A stretch of 64,000 nucleotides of DNA from Galbitalea soli (GCF_010686725.1 NZ_JAAGWZ010000004.1:186001-250000); one strand, 5' to 3'. Shown: positions 26,621-34,808, numbered from the stretch's first letter. Program-made: numbers and translations. Notes: generated from the sequence alone by a model not told the origin.

Positions 26621-27025
26621 TCAGGCCGAGCGCAGCTCCGCGAGCAGCGCCTCGACCCGGCGCTTGATGTCGTCGCGGATCGGGCGCACCTCGTCAATGC
26701 CCTTGCCGGCCGGATCGACGAGCTCCCAGTCCTCATAGCGCTTGCCGGGGAAGATCGGGCACACGTCACCGCAGCCCATCGTGATCACAACGTCGGAGTC
26801 GCGCACCTGCTCGGTGGTCATGAGCTGCGGCACGCCCTGGGAGATGTCGATGCCCTCCTCGGCCATCGCCTGGATCGCGACGGGGTTGATCTGGTCGCCG
26901 GGCTCGGAGCCGCCGGAGCGCACCTCGATCTCCCCGCCGGACATCGCCGTGAGGTAGCCGGCCGCCATCTGCGAGCGCCCCGCGTTGTGGATGCAGACGA
27001 ACAGGACGACGGGTTTGGTGCTCAT
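26621..27025 (-). CDS. arsC: arsenate reductase, low-molecular-weight phosphatase type
   Basis: The 134-residue protein has the PTP loop VCIHNAGRSQMA with Cys11 as nucleophile (CX5R) and a second cysteine region MGCGDVCPIFPG (about 82-93). The general acid lies in DWELVDPAGKG (about 99-109). This matches thioredoxin- or mycothiol-linked ArsC enzymes that reduce arsenate to arsenite. No arsR, arsenite efflux or arsM gene is visible nearby, so it is an isolated copy. The start codon follows TAGGAT by seven bases and lacks a ribosome-binding site. Confidence 0.9.
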   Translation of the reverse strand: MSTKPVVLFVCIHNAGRSQMAAGYLTAMSGGEIEVRSGGSEPGDQINPVAIQAMAEEGIDISQGVPQLMTTEQVRDSDVVITMGCGDVCPIFPGKRYEDWELVDPAGKGIDEVRPIRDDIKRRVEALLAELRSA

Positions 27026-27038
27026 GGGCTCGATCCTA
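27026..27038 (-). promoter_or_regulatory. leaderless promoter of arsC
   Basis: TAGGAT at 27038-27033 on the minus strand, seven bases, then the ATG at 27025. Confidence 0.5.
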
Positions 27039-27118
27039 GGTGAGGTGGGTTAACGGGTGGTGACGCATGCGCGGGCCCGCGCGCATCGTCCCGCCGCGCG
27101 GGCCGTCACGCGCGGGGG

Positions 27119-27130
27119 GATAATCAGCGG
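27119..27130 (+). promoter_or_regulatory. leaderless promoter of the aldo/keto reductase
   Basis: GATAAT at 27119-27124, six bases, then the ATG at 27131. A near-perfect GC palindrome at 27067-27086 lies upstream between the two divergent genes. Confidence 0.5.
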
Positions 27131-28057
27131 ATGAAGACTTTCATCGCTCCCCACACCGACCTCACCGTGTCGAACATCGTCCTCGGGCTCATGCGGATCG
27201 GAGACCTCGACGACGAGGAGATCCGCACGCTCGTGCGCACCGCGCTCGACGAGGGCATCACCGTGTTCGACCACGCCGACGTGTACGGGGGCGACCACGG
27301 CTGCGAGCGGCGCTTCGGCGACGCGGTCACCCTGTCGCCGGCGGAGCGGGAGGCGGTGGTCATCCAGTCGAAGGTCGGGATCCGCGACGGGTTCTGGGAC
27401 TTCTCGCGCGAGCACATCCTGGAGTCGGTGGATGCCTCGCTCGCCGCCCTGCGCACCGACTACCTCGACACCCTCCTCCTGCACCGCCCCGACACCCTGG
27501 TCGAGCCCGACGAGGTCGCCGCGGCGTTCGACGAGCTGCACGCGGCGGGCAAGGTGCGTCACTTCGGCGTCTCCAACCAGACGCCCGCGCAGGTCGAACT
27601 GCTCAAGCGCTCGGTGCGCCAGCCGCTCGCCTTCAACCAGGTGCAGCTGAGCATCACGCACTCGCCGATGATCGCCGCGGGCATCGCCAGCAACATGGCG
27701 GGTCTCGACCAGTCGATCGACCGCGACAATGGCATCCTCGACTACGCCCGCCTGCACGACATCACGCTGCAGGCGTGGTCGCCCTTCCAGAAGGGCTTCT
27801 TCGACGGCGTGTTCCTCGGCGACCGGGAGAACTACGGCCCGCTCAACGACGCCCTCGACGAGATCGCCGCCGCCTACGGCGTGACCCCCACGGCGATCGC
27901 GGTCGCCTGGATCACCCGTCACCCCGCGACCATGCAGGTGGTGCTCGGCACCACCAACCCGCAGCGGGTGCGGGACTCGGCGGCCGGCTCCGAGCTGCGC
28001 CTCACCCGCCCGGAGTGGTACCGACTGTTCACGGCCGGGGGACACCTGCTTCCCTAG
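27131..28057 (+). CDS. aldo/keto reductase (YdhF-like)
   Basis: The 308-residue TIM-barrel oxidoreductase carries the AKR tetrad: Asp and Tyr in TVFDHADVYGGD (about residues 49-60), Lys in VVIQSKVGI (about 77-85) and His in TLLLHRPDTL (about 114-123). The C-terminal NADP-binding stretch VVLGTTNPQRVRDSA is present. Overall pattern resembles E. coli YdhF, whose physiological substrate is unknown. It is a single-gene unit divergent from arsC; no context for a substrate. Confidence 0.9.
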   Translation: MKTFIAPHTDLTVSNIVLGLMRIGDLDDEEIRTLVRTALDEGITVFDHADVYGGDHGCERRFGDAVTLSPAEREAVVIQSKVGIRDGFWDFSREHILESVDASLAALRTDYLDTLLLHRPDTLVEPDEVAAAFDELHAAGKVRHFGVSNQTPAQVELLKRSVRQPLAFNQVQLSITHSPMIAAGIASNMAGLDQSIDRDNGILDYARLHDITLQAWSPFQKGFFDGVFLGDRENYGPLNDALDEIAAAYGVTPTAIAVAWITRHPATMQVVLGTTNPQRVRDSAAGSELRLTRPEWYRLFTAGGHLLP

Positions 28058-28121
28058 CGGGCCGCATGACCCCCCGTTTTGGAGCGGGCGCTGTACCCCT
28101 CGTGTCCGTCAGTATGAGGAC

Positions 28122-28367
28122 ATGCAGCCGGATGATCGCGCCCTCGTCGAATTCGAAGAGCGGTACCCCGAGCCCGGCCCGGGCAAGGACGCGGAGATCC
28201 TGCGTCGCTTCGGCCTCGCGCCCCTGCGCTACTACCAGCGGCTGTTCGCGCTCTCGCGGGAACCCGAGGTCGTCGACGACTACCCGCAGGTGTCGTCGAA
28301 GGTGCAGCGGGTGCTCAGCGAGGCCGGCTCGCCCGGGTTCCAGGCGCGGCTCGCCAGCCGGGCCTGA
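28122..28367 (+). CDS. DUF3263 domain protein, 81 residues
   Basis: A small protein with helix-rich sequence LVEFEERYPEPGPGKDAEILRRFGLAPLRYYQRLFAL, the typical DUF3263 block widespread in Actinobacteria. It resembles a sigma-factor or HTH-like DNA-binding fragment, but no function is established that I know of. GAGGAC directly before the ATG may be a poor ribosome site; alternatively CAGTAT six bases upstream would make the gene leaderless. Confidence 0.85.
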   Translation: MQPDDRALVEFEERYPEPGPGKDAEILRRFGLAPLRYYQRLFALSREPEVVDDYPQVSSKVQRVLSEAGSPGFQARLASRA

Positions 28368-28419
28368 GCGGCGCGCCGGCGCCCCATCGCGCCCCTGCGT
28401 CGGGCCCCGCCCTCGCCGC

Positions 28420-28444
28420 GCGGTGCGGTGCGGTGCGGTGCGGT
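28420..28444. repeat. five tandem copies of GCGGT
   Basis: A 25-bp simple sequence repeat downstream of the convergent DUF3263 and hydrolase genes; probably neutral slippage DNA. Confidence 0.8.
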
Positions 28445-28466
28445 CAGCAGCGCCTTCGCCGCACTG

Positions 28467-29318
28467 TCACGCCCGCCGAAAGCGCGTCTCGAGCACGCCG
28501 ATTCCGTCGATCGCGCTCGTCAGCCGCTCCTCCGGCTGGAGGAACCGCTTGGGCGTGCGCGCGTTGCCGATGCCCGAGGGCGTTCCGGTGAAGATGAGAT
28601 CGCCCGGCAGCAGCGGCACCACGGCGGAGAGTCGCTCGATCAGCTGCGGCACCGTGTAGATCATCTGCGAGGTGCGGCCGGTCTGCACGCGCTCCCCGTC
28701 GAGCTCGCAGCGCAGTTCGAGGTCGTCGCGGTCGGGCAGTTCGTCGGGGGTGACGAGCCAGGGTCCCGTCGGTCCGAACCCAGGGAATGACTTGCCCAGG
28801 CTGAATTGCGGCTTGGTGCCGACCATCTGGATGACGCGCTCGGAGAGGTCCTGCCCGATGGTGACCCCCGCGACGTGCGACCAGGCGTCTGCGGCGGAGA
28901 CGCGGTGCGCGGTGCGCGCGATCGCCACCACGAGTTCGATCTCCCAGTCCACGCTCTCGCTCGGTAGCTCCACCACGTGGTCGGGCCCCACGATGCAACT
29001 CGGGAACTTGGTGAAGGTCACCGGCACCGAGTCCGAGGGGTAGCCGGCCTCCGCCGCGTGCTCGGTGTAGTTGACGCCGATCGCGAAGACCTGGCGGGGA
29101 CGGGGCACCGGTGCCCCGAGGCGCTCGGGATCGAGGGGGTCGAGGTCGGCCGGGTCGACGGCTGACCGTGCCCCCGCCGCCCACTCGACCACCGCATCCC
29201 ACTCCTCGAACAGCGCCTGCGGGTCGGGGCCGAATCGCCCCGCGCTGTGCCGGTGCACGTCGAGCGCGCGGTCTCCCACCACGACGACCGCGCGCCCGGC
29301 GAGTGCGGCGAACCTCAC
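28467..29318 (-). CDS. fumarylacetoacetate hydrolase family protein (first of two)
   Basis: The 283 residues show the FAH fold: FAIGVNYTEHAAEAG (about residues 78-92), metal-binding acidic residues in DWEIELVVAIART (about 124-136), GQDLSERVIQ near 155, and the C-terminal LLPGDLIFTGTPSGIGNARTPKRFL (about 236-260). Members cleave C-C bonds in beta-diketo acids or act as hydratases or decarboxylases in aromatic and sugar-acid degradation. It is the last gene of an SDR-SDR-FAH-FAH operon and overlaps the upstream FAH gene by four bases (ATGA). The exact substrate is unknown. Confidence 0.88.
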   Translation of the reverse strand: MRFAALAGRAVVVVGDRALDVHRHSAGRFGPDPQALFEEWDAVVEWAAGARSAVDPADLDPLDPERLGAPVPRPRQVFAIGVNYTEHAAEAGYPSDSVPVTFTKFPSCIVGPDHVVELPSESVDWEIELVVAIARTAHRVSAADAWSHVAGVTIGQDLSERVIQMVGTKPQFSLGKSFPGFGPTGPWLVTPDELPDRDDLELRCELDGERVQTGRTSQMIYTVPQLIERLSAVVPLLPGDLIFTGTPSGIGNARTPKRFLQPEERLTSAIDGIGVLETRFRRA

Positions 29319-30190
29319 CAGTCGACCCGCTGCGGGGCGGGCTCGCCGTAGGCCTCTTCCCAGCCGACGACGTGGTTGCGCAGCGTTCCGATGCCGGTGA
29401 TCTCGGCCTCGATCCGGTCGCCCGGCTTCAGGTAGAAGTCGAATGGGTTGGGCTGCACGGCGGCGACACCGGAGATCGTTCCGGTAGTGATGATGTCGCC
29501 GGCGCTGTAGATCTGCGGCGAGTGGTACGCGACGAGGTGCGGGAAGGCGATGCGGGTCTGGTTGGTGTTGCCCTGCTGGCGCACCTCGCCGTTGACCCGC
29601 AGCTGCATGGGCAGTTCGTGCATGTCGGGCACCTCGTCGGCGGTGACGATCCAGGGGCCGATCGGGCAGAAGGTGTCGATTCCCTTGCTGAACGAGAACA
29701 CGCCCGACTCCATCTCCTTGCGCTGGATGTCGCGCGCCGTGATGTCGTTGAAGACCGTGAACCCGGCGATGTAGTCGACCGCCTCGTCGGGGCCGAAGAA
29801 CTTGCCCGATTTGCCGATGATGATCGCGAGTTCGAGCTCGTAGTCGAGCTCCCGGGTGAGTCCCTCCGGGTACACGATGGCGTCGTCCGGTCCGATGATG
29901 GCGTCGACGTTCTGGAAGAACACGATGCCCTTGTGCACGGGGTGCGACCAGTCGACGGCCGCGAGCTCGTTGTGGTGGTCGGCGAAGTTGCCGGCCGTGT
30001 GGAAGAACTTCTTGGGGCGGATGGGCGCCTCCAGCCGCACGTCGGCGAATCGCAGCCGCTCGCCCGTCTCGGCGACCTGCCCGCCGCGCTCGAAGTACTC
30101 GCGGGTCGAGGGCACATCGAGCTCGATGACGGTCCCCTCCTCGAGTTCGAGGCGGCCGACCCGGCCGTTGTCGAAGGTGATCAGTTTCAT
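29315..30190 (-). CDS. fumarylacetoacetate hydrolase family protein (second)
   Basis: The 291-residue paralogue keeps the metal motif DYELELAIIIGKSGKFF (about residues 117-133), KGIDTFCPIGPWIVTADE (about 166-183) and the C-terminal GTISGVAAVQPNPFDFYLKPGD (about 240-261), which differs from the usual GTPSGVG motif. With the adjacent FAH gene it may form a heteromer or catalyse a consecutive step; 2,4-diketo-3-deoxy-sugar-acid hydrolases and HpaG-like enzymes are the nearest functional models. The ATG at 30190 has GAGGAG upstream. Confidence 0.87.
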   Translation of the reverse strand: MKLITFDNGRVGRLELEEGTVIELDVPSTREYFERGGQVAETGERLRFADVRLEAPIRPKKFFHTAGNFADHHNELAAVDWSHPVHKGIVFFQNVDAIIGPDDAIVYPEGLTRELDYELELAIIIGKSGKFFGPDEAVDYIAGFTVFNDITARDIQRKEMESGVFSFSKGIDTFCPIGPWIVTADEVPDMHELPMQLRVNGEVRQQGNTNQTRIAFPHLVAYHSPQIYSAGDIITTGTISGVAAVQPNPFDFYLKPGDRIEAEITGIGTLRNHVVGWEEAYGEPAPQRVDW

Positions 30191-30210
30191 TGGTGTCTCT
30201 CCTCGTGGTT

Positions 30211-30996
30211 CTAAGCGCCGACCATGTTGAATCCGCCGTCGGCGAGCAGGTAGCCGCCGGTCAGGTGTGCGGCCTCCTCCGTGGCGAGCCACAGGCAGGT
30301 TCCGGCGACGAAGGCGGGCGGTGGGATGACCCCCATCGGCGTCTGCGCGATCAACACCTCACGGCGGCCGCTCTTCCAGTCCTCGCGACCGAGCAGGCGT
30401 TCCGTCTCCATGAACCCCGGAGCGAAGGTGTTCACGCGCACGGCGGGCGCCAGCACCTTCGCGTACGACTTCGTGATACCGAGGATGGCGTACTTCGCGG
30501 CCGCGTACTGGGGCGCGCGGGGCGAGCCGCGCACGATCACGGTCGAGCCGACATTGATGATGTTGCCGCCGGAGGGCTGTTCGAGCATCCGCTCGCCGAA
30601 CACGTGGGTCATGAGCAGGGTGCCCTTGACGTCGATGTCGATGACGGCGTCGAGCGCCTCCTGGGTGAGGTCGCGCCACGACATCTGCTCGCTCGAGACG
30701 TCGCCCACGTTGTTGACCAGCACGTCGAGCGTTCCGAAGGCGGCCCAGACCTCGTCGGCCATCGCCGTGATGGCCGCCCAGGTGCCGATGTCGGCCTGCA
30801 CGGTGATCGCCTCTCCGCCGATCGCCTCGATGCGGGCGACCGTCTCCTCAGCGCCCTTCTTCGAGGAGCGGTAGTGCACCGCGACCCGCGCGCCCTCCTG
30901 CGCGGCGCGGAAGGCGATCTCGGCGCCGAAGCCGGTGCCGGCACCCGTCACGAGCACGGTCTTGCCGGCGAAGCGGGGGAATATCTGCTGGGTCAT
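30211..30996 (-). CDS. SDR-family dehydrogenase in the FAH operon
   Basis: The 261-residue protein has VLVTGAGTGFGAEIAFRA (cofactor loop), LVNNVGD near 90, STVIVRG as the serine block and QYAAAKYA with catalytic Tyr and Lys near 165, then the C-terminal HLTGGYLLADGGF. A likely role is oxidation or reduction of a hydroxy or keto intermediate that the FAH enzymes then cleave, as in non-phosphorylating deoxy-sugar pathways. The ATG at 30996 has AAGGA upstream; a short in-frame extension is less likely. Confidence 0.87.
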   Translation of the reverse strand: MTQQIFPRFAGKTVLVTGAGTGFGAEIAFRAAQEGARVAVHYRSSKKGAEETVARIEAIGGEAITVQADIGTWAAITAMADEVWAAFGTLDVLVNNVGDVSSEQMSWRDLTQEALDAVIDIDVKGTLLMTHVFGERMLEQPSGGNIINVGSTVIVRGSPRAPQYAAAKYAILGITKSYAKVLAPAVRVNTFAPGFMETERLLGREDWKSGRREVLIAQTPMGVIPPPAFVAGTCLWLATEEAAHLTGGYLLADGGFNMVGA

Positions 30997-31012
30997 GATG
31001 CGTCCTTGCATG

Positions 31013-31077
31013 GGTGGGGCGGTGGGGCGGTGGGGCGGAGCCGTGGGGCGGTGGGGCGGTGGGGCGGAGCGGTGGAG
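31013..31077. repeat. GGTGGGGC octamer repeats between two SDR genes
   Basis: Two blocks of three tandem GGTGGGGC-like units, separated by GGAGCC-type words, fill the spacer between the two SDR genes. A shorter copy of the same octamer pair occurs at 36870-36885 ahead of another operon gene. Unit number might vary by slippage. Confidence 0.75.
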
Positions 31078-31084
31078 CTGCGGG

Positions 31085-31876
31085 TCAGACGAGCGTGCGT
31101 CCGCCGTCGATGTAGAGCACGTGGCCGGTGACGAACGACGACCGGGGTGAGGAGAGGAAGAGCGCGGGGCCCACGATGTCGCCGGGCACGCCGAGCCGTC
31201 CCGCCGGGACGAGCCGCTCGAGACCCTCGCGCACGCCGGGCCGCTCGAGGTAGGCGGCGGTGAGGCCGGTCTCGATGTAGCCGGGGGCGAGGGTGTTGAC
31301 CGTGACGCCCGAGCTCGCCCACTCGGCGGCCATGACGCGCGCCATCTGGTTGAGGCCGCCCTTGGAAGCCGCGTAGGGAGCGTGCAGCTTGTGCGCCAGC
31401 TGGCCGGAGACGGAGGAGAGCAGCACGATGCGCCCGCTGCCCTGGGCCACCATGTGCCGACCCGCGGCCTGCGCGACCCGGAACGCGGTCATGAGGTTGA
31501 TCTCGATGACGCGCTGCCACTCGTCTTCGCTGAAGTCGAGCACGGGCCGGCGATCGTTGATGCCGATGCAGTGCAGGAGCACATCGAGCCCGCCCAGCGC
31601 GTCGAGCGCCTGGGCGACGACTCGGTCGCCCGCGCCCGGGACGGCGAGGTCGGCGGCGTGCGTCTGCACCCCGGGCAGTCGCGCGGCGAGGACGGCGAGC
31701 GCCGCGGGGTCCCGGTCGACGACGAGCACCCGGGCGCCGGCCGCGCTGTAGCCGGCGACGCACTCGGCACCGATGCCGCCCGCGCCGATCACGAGCACGC
31801 GCGCCCCGGTGAGGCCGAGCCAGTCGCCGTCGGCGGCGCTGGGCGAGCCTGCCGTGGGGAGTTGCGAAGCGATCAT
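31085..31876 (-). CDS. SDR-family dehydrogenase, first gene of the FAH operon
   Basis: The 263-residue SDR has VLVIGAGGIGAECVAGYSAAGARVLVVDRD (about residues 27-56), HCIGIND near 107, LLSSVSGQL and PYAASKGGLNQMARV (catalytic Tyr and Lys near 167-171) and a C-terminal SFVTGHVLYIDGGRTLV. NAD is likely because Asp follows the second strand. It heads an operon with a second SDR and two FAH hydrolases, divergent from an IclR regulator; a palindrome lies 12 bases upstream of its ATG. AAGGGA serves as ribosome site. Confidence 0.88.
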   Translation of the reverse strand: MIASQLPTAGSPSAADGDWLGLTGARVLVIGAGGIGAECVAGYSAAGARVLVVDRDPAALAVLAARLPGVQTHAADLAVPGAGDRVVAQALDALGGLDVLLHCIGINDRRPVLDFSEDEWQRVIEINLMTAFRVAQAAGRHMVAQGSGRIVLLSSVSGQLAHKLHAPYAASKGGLNQMARVMAAEWASSGVTVNTLAPGYIETGLTAAYLERPGVREGLERLVPAGRLGVPGDIVGPALFLSSPRSSFVTGHVLYIDGGRTLV

Positions 31877-31887
31877 TGTTCCCTTAG

Positions 31888-31906
31888 ACTTTCATTCATT
31901 GAAAGT
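31888..31906. promoter_or_regulatory. IclR-type operator, site 1
   Basis: ACTTTCA-TTCAT-TGAAAGT, perfect 7-bp arms, lies between the SDR operon and the divergent iclR gene. Similar palindromes are found at 42566-42580 and 43827-43844. Confidence 0.65.
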
Positions 31907-32040
31907 TAGTTTCGTCCTTTGAATCGTACAGGGCCGTCCCGGTCGCGTCAACGCGAGCCGGCGTGCGACGAGCCGAGGGCTCCCGCATGCCGGGCTGCCC
32001 GGCGGCGAAGGGCGTGCCGGGCAGAACAGATGGAGTGGCC

Positions 32041-32838
32041 ATGGCCGAGACCGCACCCGCGACGGGCAAGGCGGGCAACCAGTACCGCATCGAATCGCTC
32101 GCGAAGGGGCTGAGCATCCTGCGGCTCTTCGATGAGAACGCGGTCTCGCTCAAACTGCGCGAGATCTGCGACCGCACCGGCATCCCGATGCCGACCGCGT
32201 TCCGCATCGTGTCGACCCTTGAGGAGGGCGGCTTCCTCGATCGCACCGCAGACGGCAGCTTCCGGCCGGGAGTCTCCGTGCTCACCCTGGGCTCGGCCGC
32301 ACTGCGCGGATCGAGTCTCGTGCAGGTCAGCGAGAAGATCCTCGCCGACCTCGCCGCCGCCACGGGCGAGACCGTCAACCTCGGCGTGCTGCTCGGCGAC
32401 CAGGTGCTGTACCTCGCGCGCCTGCGCAACGCCGATCTCGTCACCGCCAACGTGCAGGTGGGCTCCACGCTGCCGGCGGTGTACACCTCCATGGGCAAGC
32501 TGCTGCTCGCGACCCTCACGCCGCAGGAGGTCAGCGAGCGCATCGGCCCCGACGCCTTCTCGGTGCACGGCGGGCCCAATGCGGTGCGCAACCGCGAAGA
32601 GCTGGATGCCCGGCTCGCGGTCATCCGCCAGCAGGGGTACGCGATCCAGGACCAGGAGCTCGCGCTGGGCCTCCGCTCGGTGTCGGTGCCGGTGTACGGG
32701 AACGCGCCGGCCGCCGTCGCGGCGATCAACATCGCCGTCTCCGCCTCGCGCCACACCGTCGAGTCGCTTCGCGGGCCGCTGCTCGCGCAGTTGCGCGCCG
32801 CCGCCGCCGACATCACCGTGCGGCTGAGGGCCCTGTGA
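32041..32838 (+). CDS. IclR-family transcriptional regulator of the SDR/FAH operon
   Basis: The 265 residues start MAETAPATG, with GGAG upstream of the ATG. A winged HTH (about 12-75, QYRIESLAKGLSILRLFDENAVSLKLREICDRTG) precedes the IclR effector domain (LADLAAATGETVNLGVLLGDQVLYLARL and SMGKLLLATLTPQEV). It is divergent from the SDR-SDR-FAH-FAH operon and overlaps the next gene as TGATG. A palindrome with TTTCA/TGAAA arms next to the operon, repeated upstream of the importer and the beta-glucosidase genes, is the likely binding site (inference). Confidence 0.9.
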   Translation: MAETAPATGKAGNQYRIESLAKGLSILRLFDENAVSLKLREICDRTGIPMPTAFRIVSTLEEGGFLDRTADGSFRPGVSVLTLGSAALRGSSLVQVSEKILADLAAATGETVNLGVLLGDQVLYLARLRNADLVTANVQVGSTLPAVYTSMGKLLLATLTPQEVSERIGPDAFSVHGGPNAVRNREELDARLAVIRQQGYAIQDQELALGLRSVSVPVYGNAPAAVAAINIAVSASRHTVESLRGPLLAQLRAAAADITVRLRAL

Positions 32839-33413
32839 TGCGGGTTCCCGCACTCCGGCCCGAGCAGCTCGACGCGGCGCAGACGGCGCTCTACGACAGC
32901 ATCGCGCGGGGTCCCCGAGCGGCGGGTCCGCAGCACTTCGCGCTCACCCGCGACGACGGGTCGCTCGCCGGGCCGTTCAACGCCTTCCTGCTCTCGCCCG
33001 AGATCGGCAGCGCGGTGCAGGCGCTGGGCGCGGGCGTTCGGTACGCCACGGCGTTCACGGCGCGGGAGCGGGAGCTGGGCATCCTGGTCGTCGCCGCCCA
33101 CTGGAACAGCGCCTTCGAACAGCACGCCCACGAGAGCGTGGCCCGCGCGGCCGGGCTGGGGGAGGAGCTGCTGGCCGAGCTGCGGGCGGGGCGCCTCCCC
33201 GAGCTGGATGACCCCCGCGAGCACCTCGTCACCCGCGTCGCGCACGCCCTCGCGCACGGCGACGTCGATGACGCGCTCTGGGCCGACGCCGCAGCTCAGC
33301 TGGGCCTGCCGCTGCTGTTCGAACTCAGCACTCTGGTCGGCTACTACGCGCTCCTGGCGCTGCAACTGCGCGTGTTCCGGGTGGACGACGCCGACCCGCT
33401 CAGTCGGCACTGA
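32838..33413 (+). CDS. carboxymuconolactone decarboxylase (AhpD-like) family protein
   Basis: A 191-residue alpha-helical CMD-domain protein. The central block AHWNSAFEQHAHESVARAAGLGEELLAELRAGRLPE (about residues 86-122) carries the CMD fold and an E-x2-H-x3-E version of the proton-relay positions without the AhpD cysteine pair, so peroxidase activity is unlikely. Paralogues often act in aromatic catabolism. It is co-transcribed with iclR (TGATG overlap) and ends convergently, overlapping the alpha/beta hydrolase by 14 bases. Its substrate is open. Confidence 0.82.
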   Translation: MRVPALRPEQLDAAQTALYDSIARGPRAAGPQHFALTRDDGSLAGPFNAFLLSPEIGSAVQALGAGVRYATAFTARERELGILVVAAHWNSAFEQHAHESVARAAGLGEELLAELRAGRLPELDDPREHLVTRVAHALAHGDVDDALWADAAAQLGLPLLFELSTLVGYYALLALQLRVFRVDDADPLSRH

Positions 33414-34191
33414 CCCGGCGCGCGAAGTCGAGGGCGCGGGCGAAGAGCGGGGCGGTGTCGCCCACGCCGGACCACATGTGCCCGGCCCCCGGTTCGAGGT
33501 GGAGCTCGACCGGCACTCCCGCGGCACGCAGCGCGTCGGCGAGCGCCTCGCTCTGCGCGGGCGGCACATCGCGATCCGCCGCGCCGTGGGCGAGGTGGAA
33601 GGGGAGTGCGCCCGGTCGCACGCGGTGCACGGGACTCGCCTCGCGGGCTAGCTCGGGCACGTCGAGCACGAAGGAGCCGAGCCAGCGGTCCTCGCGGGAC
33701 TCGCCCGCGGGAGCCGTGCCCAGGGTGTGCCGGGCCATGGCGAGGAGGTCGGAGGGGCCGTACCAGTCGATGACGCCCCGGATGCCCCGCCGACCGCTCA
33801 GCCCGACGAGCGCGGCGAGCGTGCCGCCCGCGGACCCGCCCCACAGCACGACGCGGTCGGGGTCGAGCGCGAACTCCTCCGCGTGACCCTCGACCCAGTC
33901 CAGGGCGCGCTCCACGTCGGAGAGCTGGGCGGGGTAGCGGGCCTCCCCGCTGAGCCGGTAGTCGGCGGCGGCGACCGCGAAGCCCGCGGCGGTCATCCGG
34001 CCGAAGGAGTCGGCGTCACTGATGCCGGGTGCGAACGAACCGCGGCTGCCGACACGCCACCCGCCGCCGTGCAGCTGCAGGATGACCGGCACGGCCCCCG
34101 ACGCCTCCGGCCGATGCAGGTCGAGCGACAGCGGCCGGAACCCCGGATACGACGCGAACGGAATGTCGCGCCGCACGCCCGCGTGCGCCAC
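33400..34191 (-). CDS. alpha/beta hydrolase coupled to the quercetinase-like cupin
   Basis: The 263-residue esterase-type hydrolase has the oxyanion HGGGWRVG block (about residues 36-43), nucleophile Ser in WGGSAGG (about 120), acid Asp in HGAADRDVPP (about 211) and His in GAGHMWSG (about 242). Its GTG overlaps the TAG stop of the cupin gene (TAGTG), so both are made at fixed ratio. After quercetin dioxygenase acts, the product is a depside ester that must be hydrolysed to release protocatechuate or 4-hydroxybenzoate; this gene is the obvious candidate (inference). Starts further upstream would run inside the cupin gene. Confidence 0.87.
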   Translation of the reverse strand: MAHAGVRRDIPFASYPGFRPLSLDLHRPEASGAVPVILQLHGGGWRVGSRGSFAPGISDADSFGRMTAAGFAVAAADYRLSGEARYPAQLSDVERALDWVEGHAEEFALDPDRVVLWGGSAGGTLAALVGLSGRRGIRGVIDWYGPSDLLAMARHTLGTAPAGESREDRWLGSFVLDVPELAREASPVHRVRPGALPFHLAHGAADRDVPPAQSEALADALRAAGVPVELHLEPGAGHMWSGVGDTAPLFARALDFARRVSAD

Positions 34192-34739
34192 TAGTCGCGG
34201 AAGCTGAACTCGGGCAGGAACACGGTGCCGTACTTCTGCCCGGCGGCGAGCATCTGCTCGAAGGGCGGGATGTACGGGCGGGTCGGGATCTCCGCCGAGT
34301 CGGTGGGGGTGCCGATGCCGTGGAAGAAGCGCTCGAAGCCGCCCGTGCCGACCCCGAAGATCTTCGAGGTGGCGAGGTTCTGGTAGGCGTGCACGATGCC
34401 CTTGGGAACGAAGGCGAAGTCGCCCGCCTCGAGCACGCGCTTCTCGTGGTAGTCGGCCTGGTCGTCGAGCCACAGGCCGACCGCCCCCTCGACCACGTAG
34501 AAGATCTCGTGGGTGGTGGGGTGCTGGTGCGCGGGGATGCGGTCGCCCTTCGGCCCGATCGTGGTGAAGGCGCCGTACTGGCCCTCGGTCTCGTCCGCGC
34601 TGAGCAGAATGTCGAAGACGGTGTCGAAGACGATCGACTTCTCGCCCTCGCCGTTGCGCAGGAAGTACGGGAGCGGCGCCCCCGGCAGGATTCCCTCGAA
34701 CGGGGACGACACGGTGTCGTGGGCGGGTGCGTGTGTCAT
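34191..34739 (-). CDS. monocupin dioxygenase, quercetin 2,3-dioxygenase-like
   Basis: The 182-residue single cupin shows both cupin motifs complete. Motif 1 carries His71, His73 and Glu78 (IPAHQHPTTHEIFYVVEG). Motif 2 carries His117 and Asn121 (GDFAFVPKGIVHAYQN). GPKGDRIPAH, ERFFHGIGTP and the C-terminal length match, as I remember them, monocupin quercetinases of the Streptomyces QueD kind, which open the flavonol C ring with O2 and release CO. A strong AAGGAGG ribosome site precedes the ATG. It is divergent from a LysR gene and coupled to a hydrolase gene. Other monocupin dioxygenases or isomerases cannot be excluded. Confidence 0.82.
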   Translation of the reverse strand: MTHAPAHDTVSSPFEGILPGAPLPYFLRNGEGEKSIVFDTVFDILLSADETEGQYGAFTTIGPKGDRIPAHQHPTTHEIFYVVEGAVGLWLDDQADYHEKRVLEAGDFAFVPKGIVHAYQNLATSKIFGVGTGGFERFFHGIGTPTDSAEIPTRPYIPPFEQMLAAGQKYGTVFLPEFSFRD

Positions 34740-34808
34740 AGCTGACCTCCTTGTGAGCCTTGTGCTTCAGTCTCGAATGCGCGGCCGGCGCTGGCCAGTT
34801 CGAAAGCC

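Noticed and set aside
27067-27086. GC palindrome between arsC and the aldo/keto reductase considered as an operator or terminator
   Set aside because: The genes are divergent so no terminator is expected, and alternating GC words of this kind arise easily at this base composition.
31013-31077. Octamer repeats considered as a CRISPR or phase-variable array
   Set aside because: Units are 8 bp without spacers, so not CRISPR; they are in a spacer, not a coding or promoter element with clear on/off effect.
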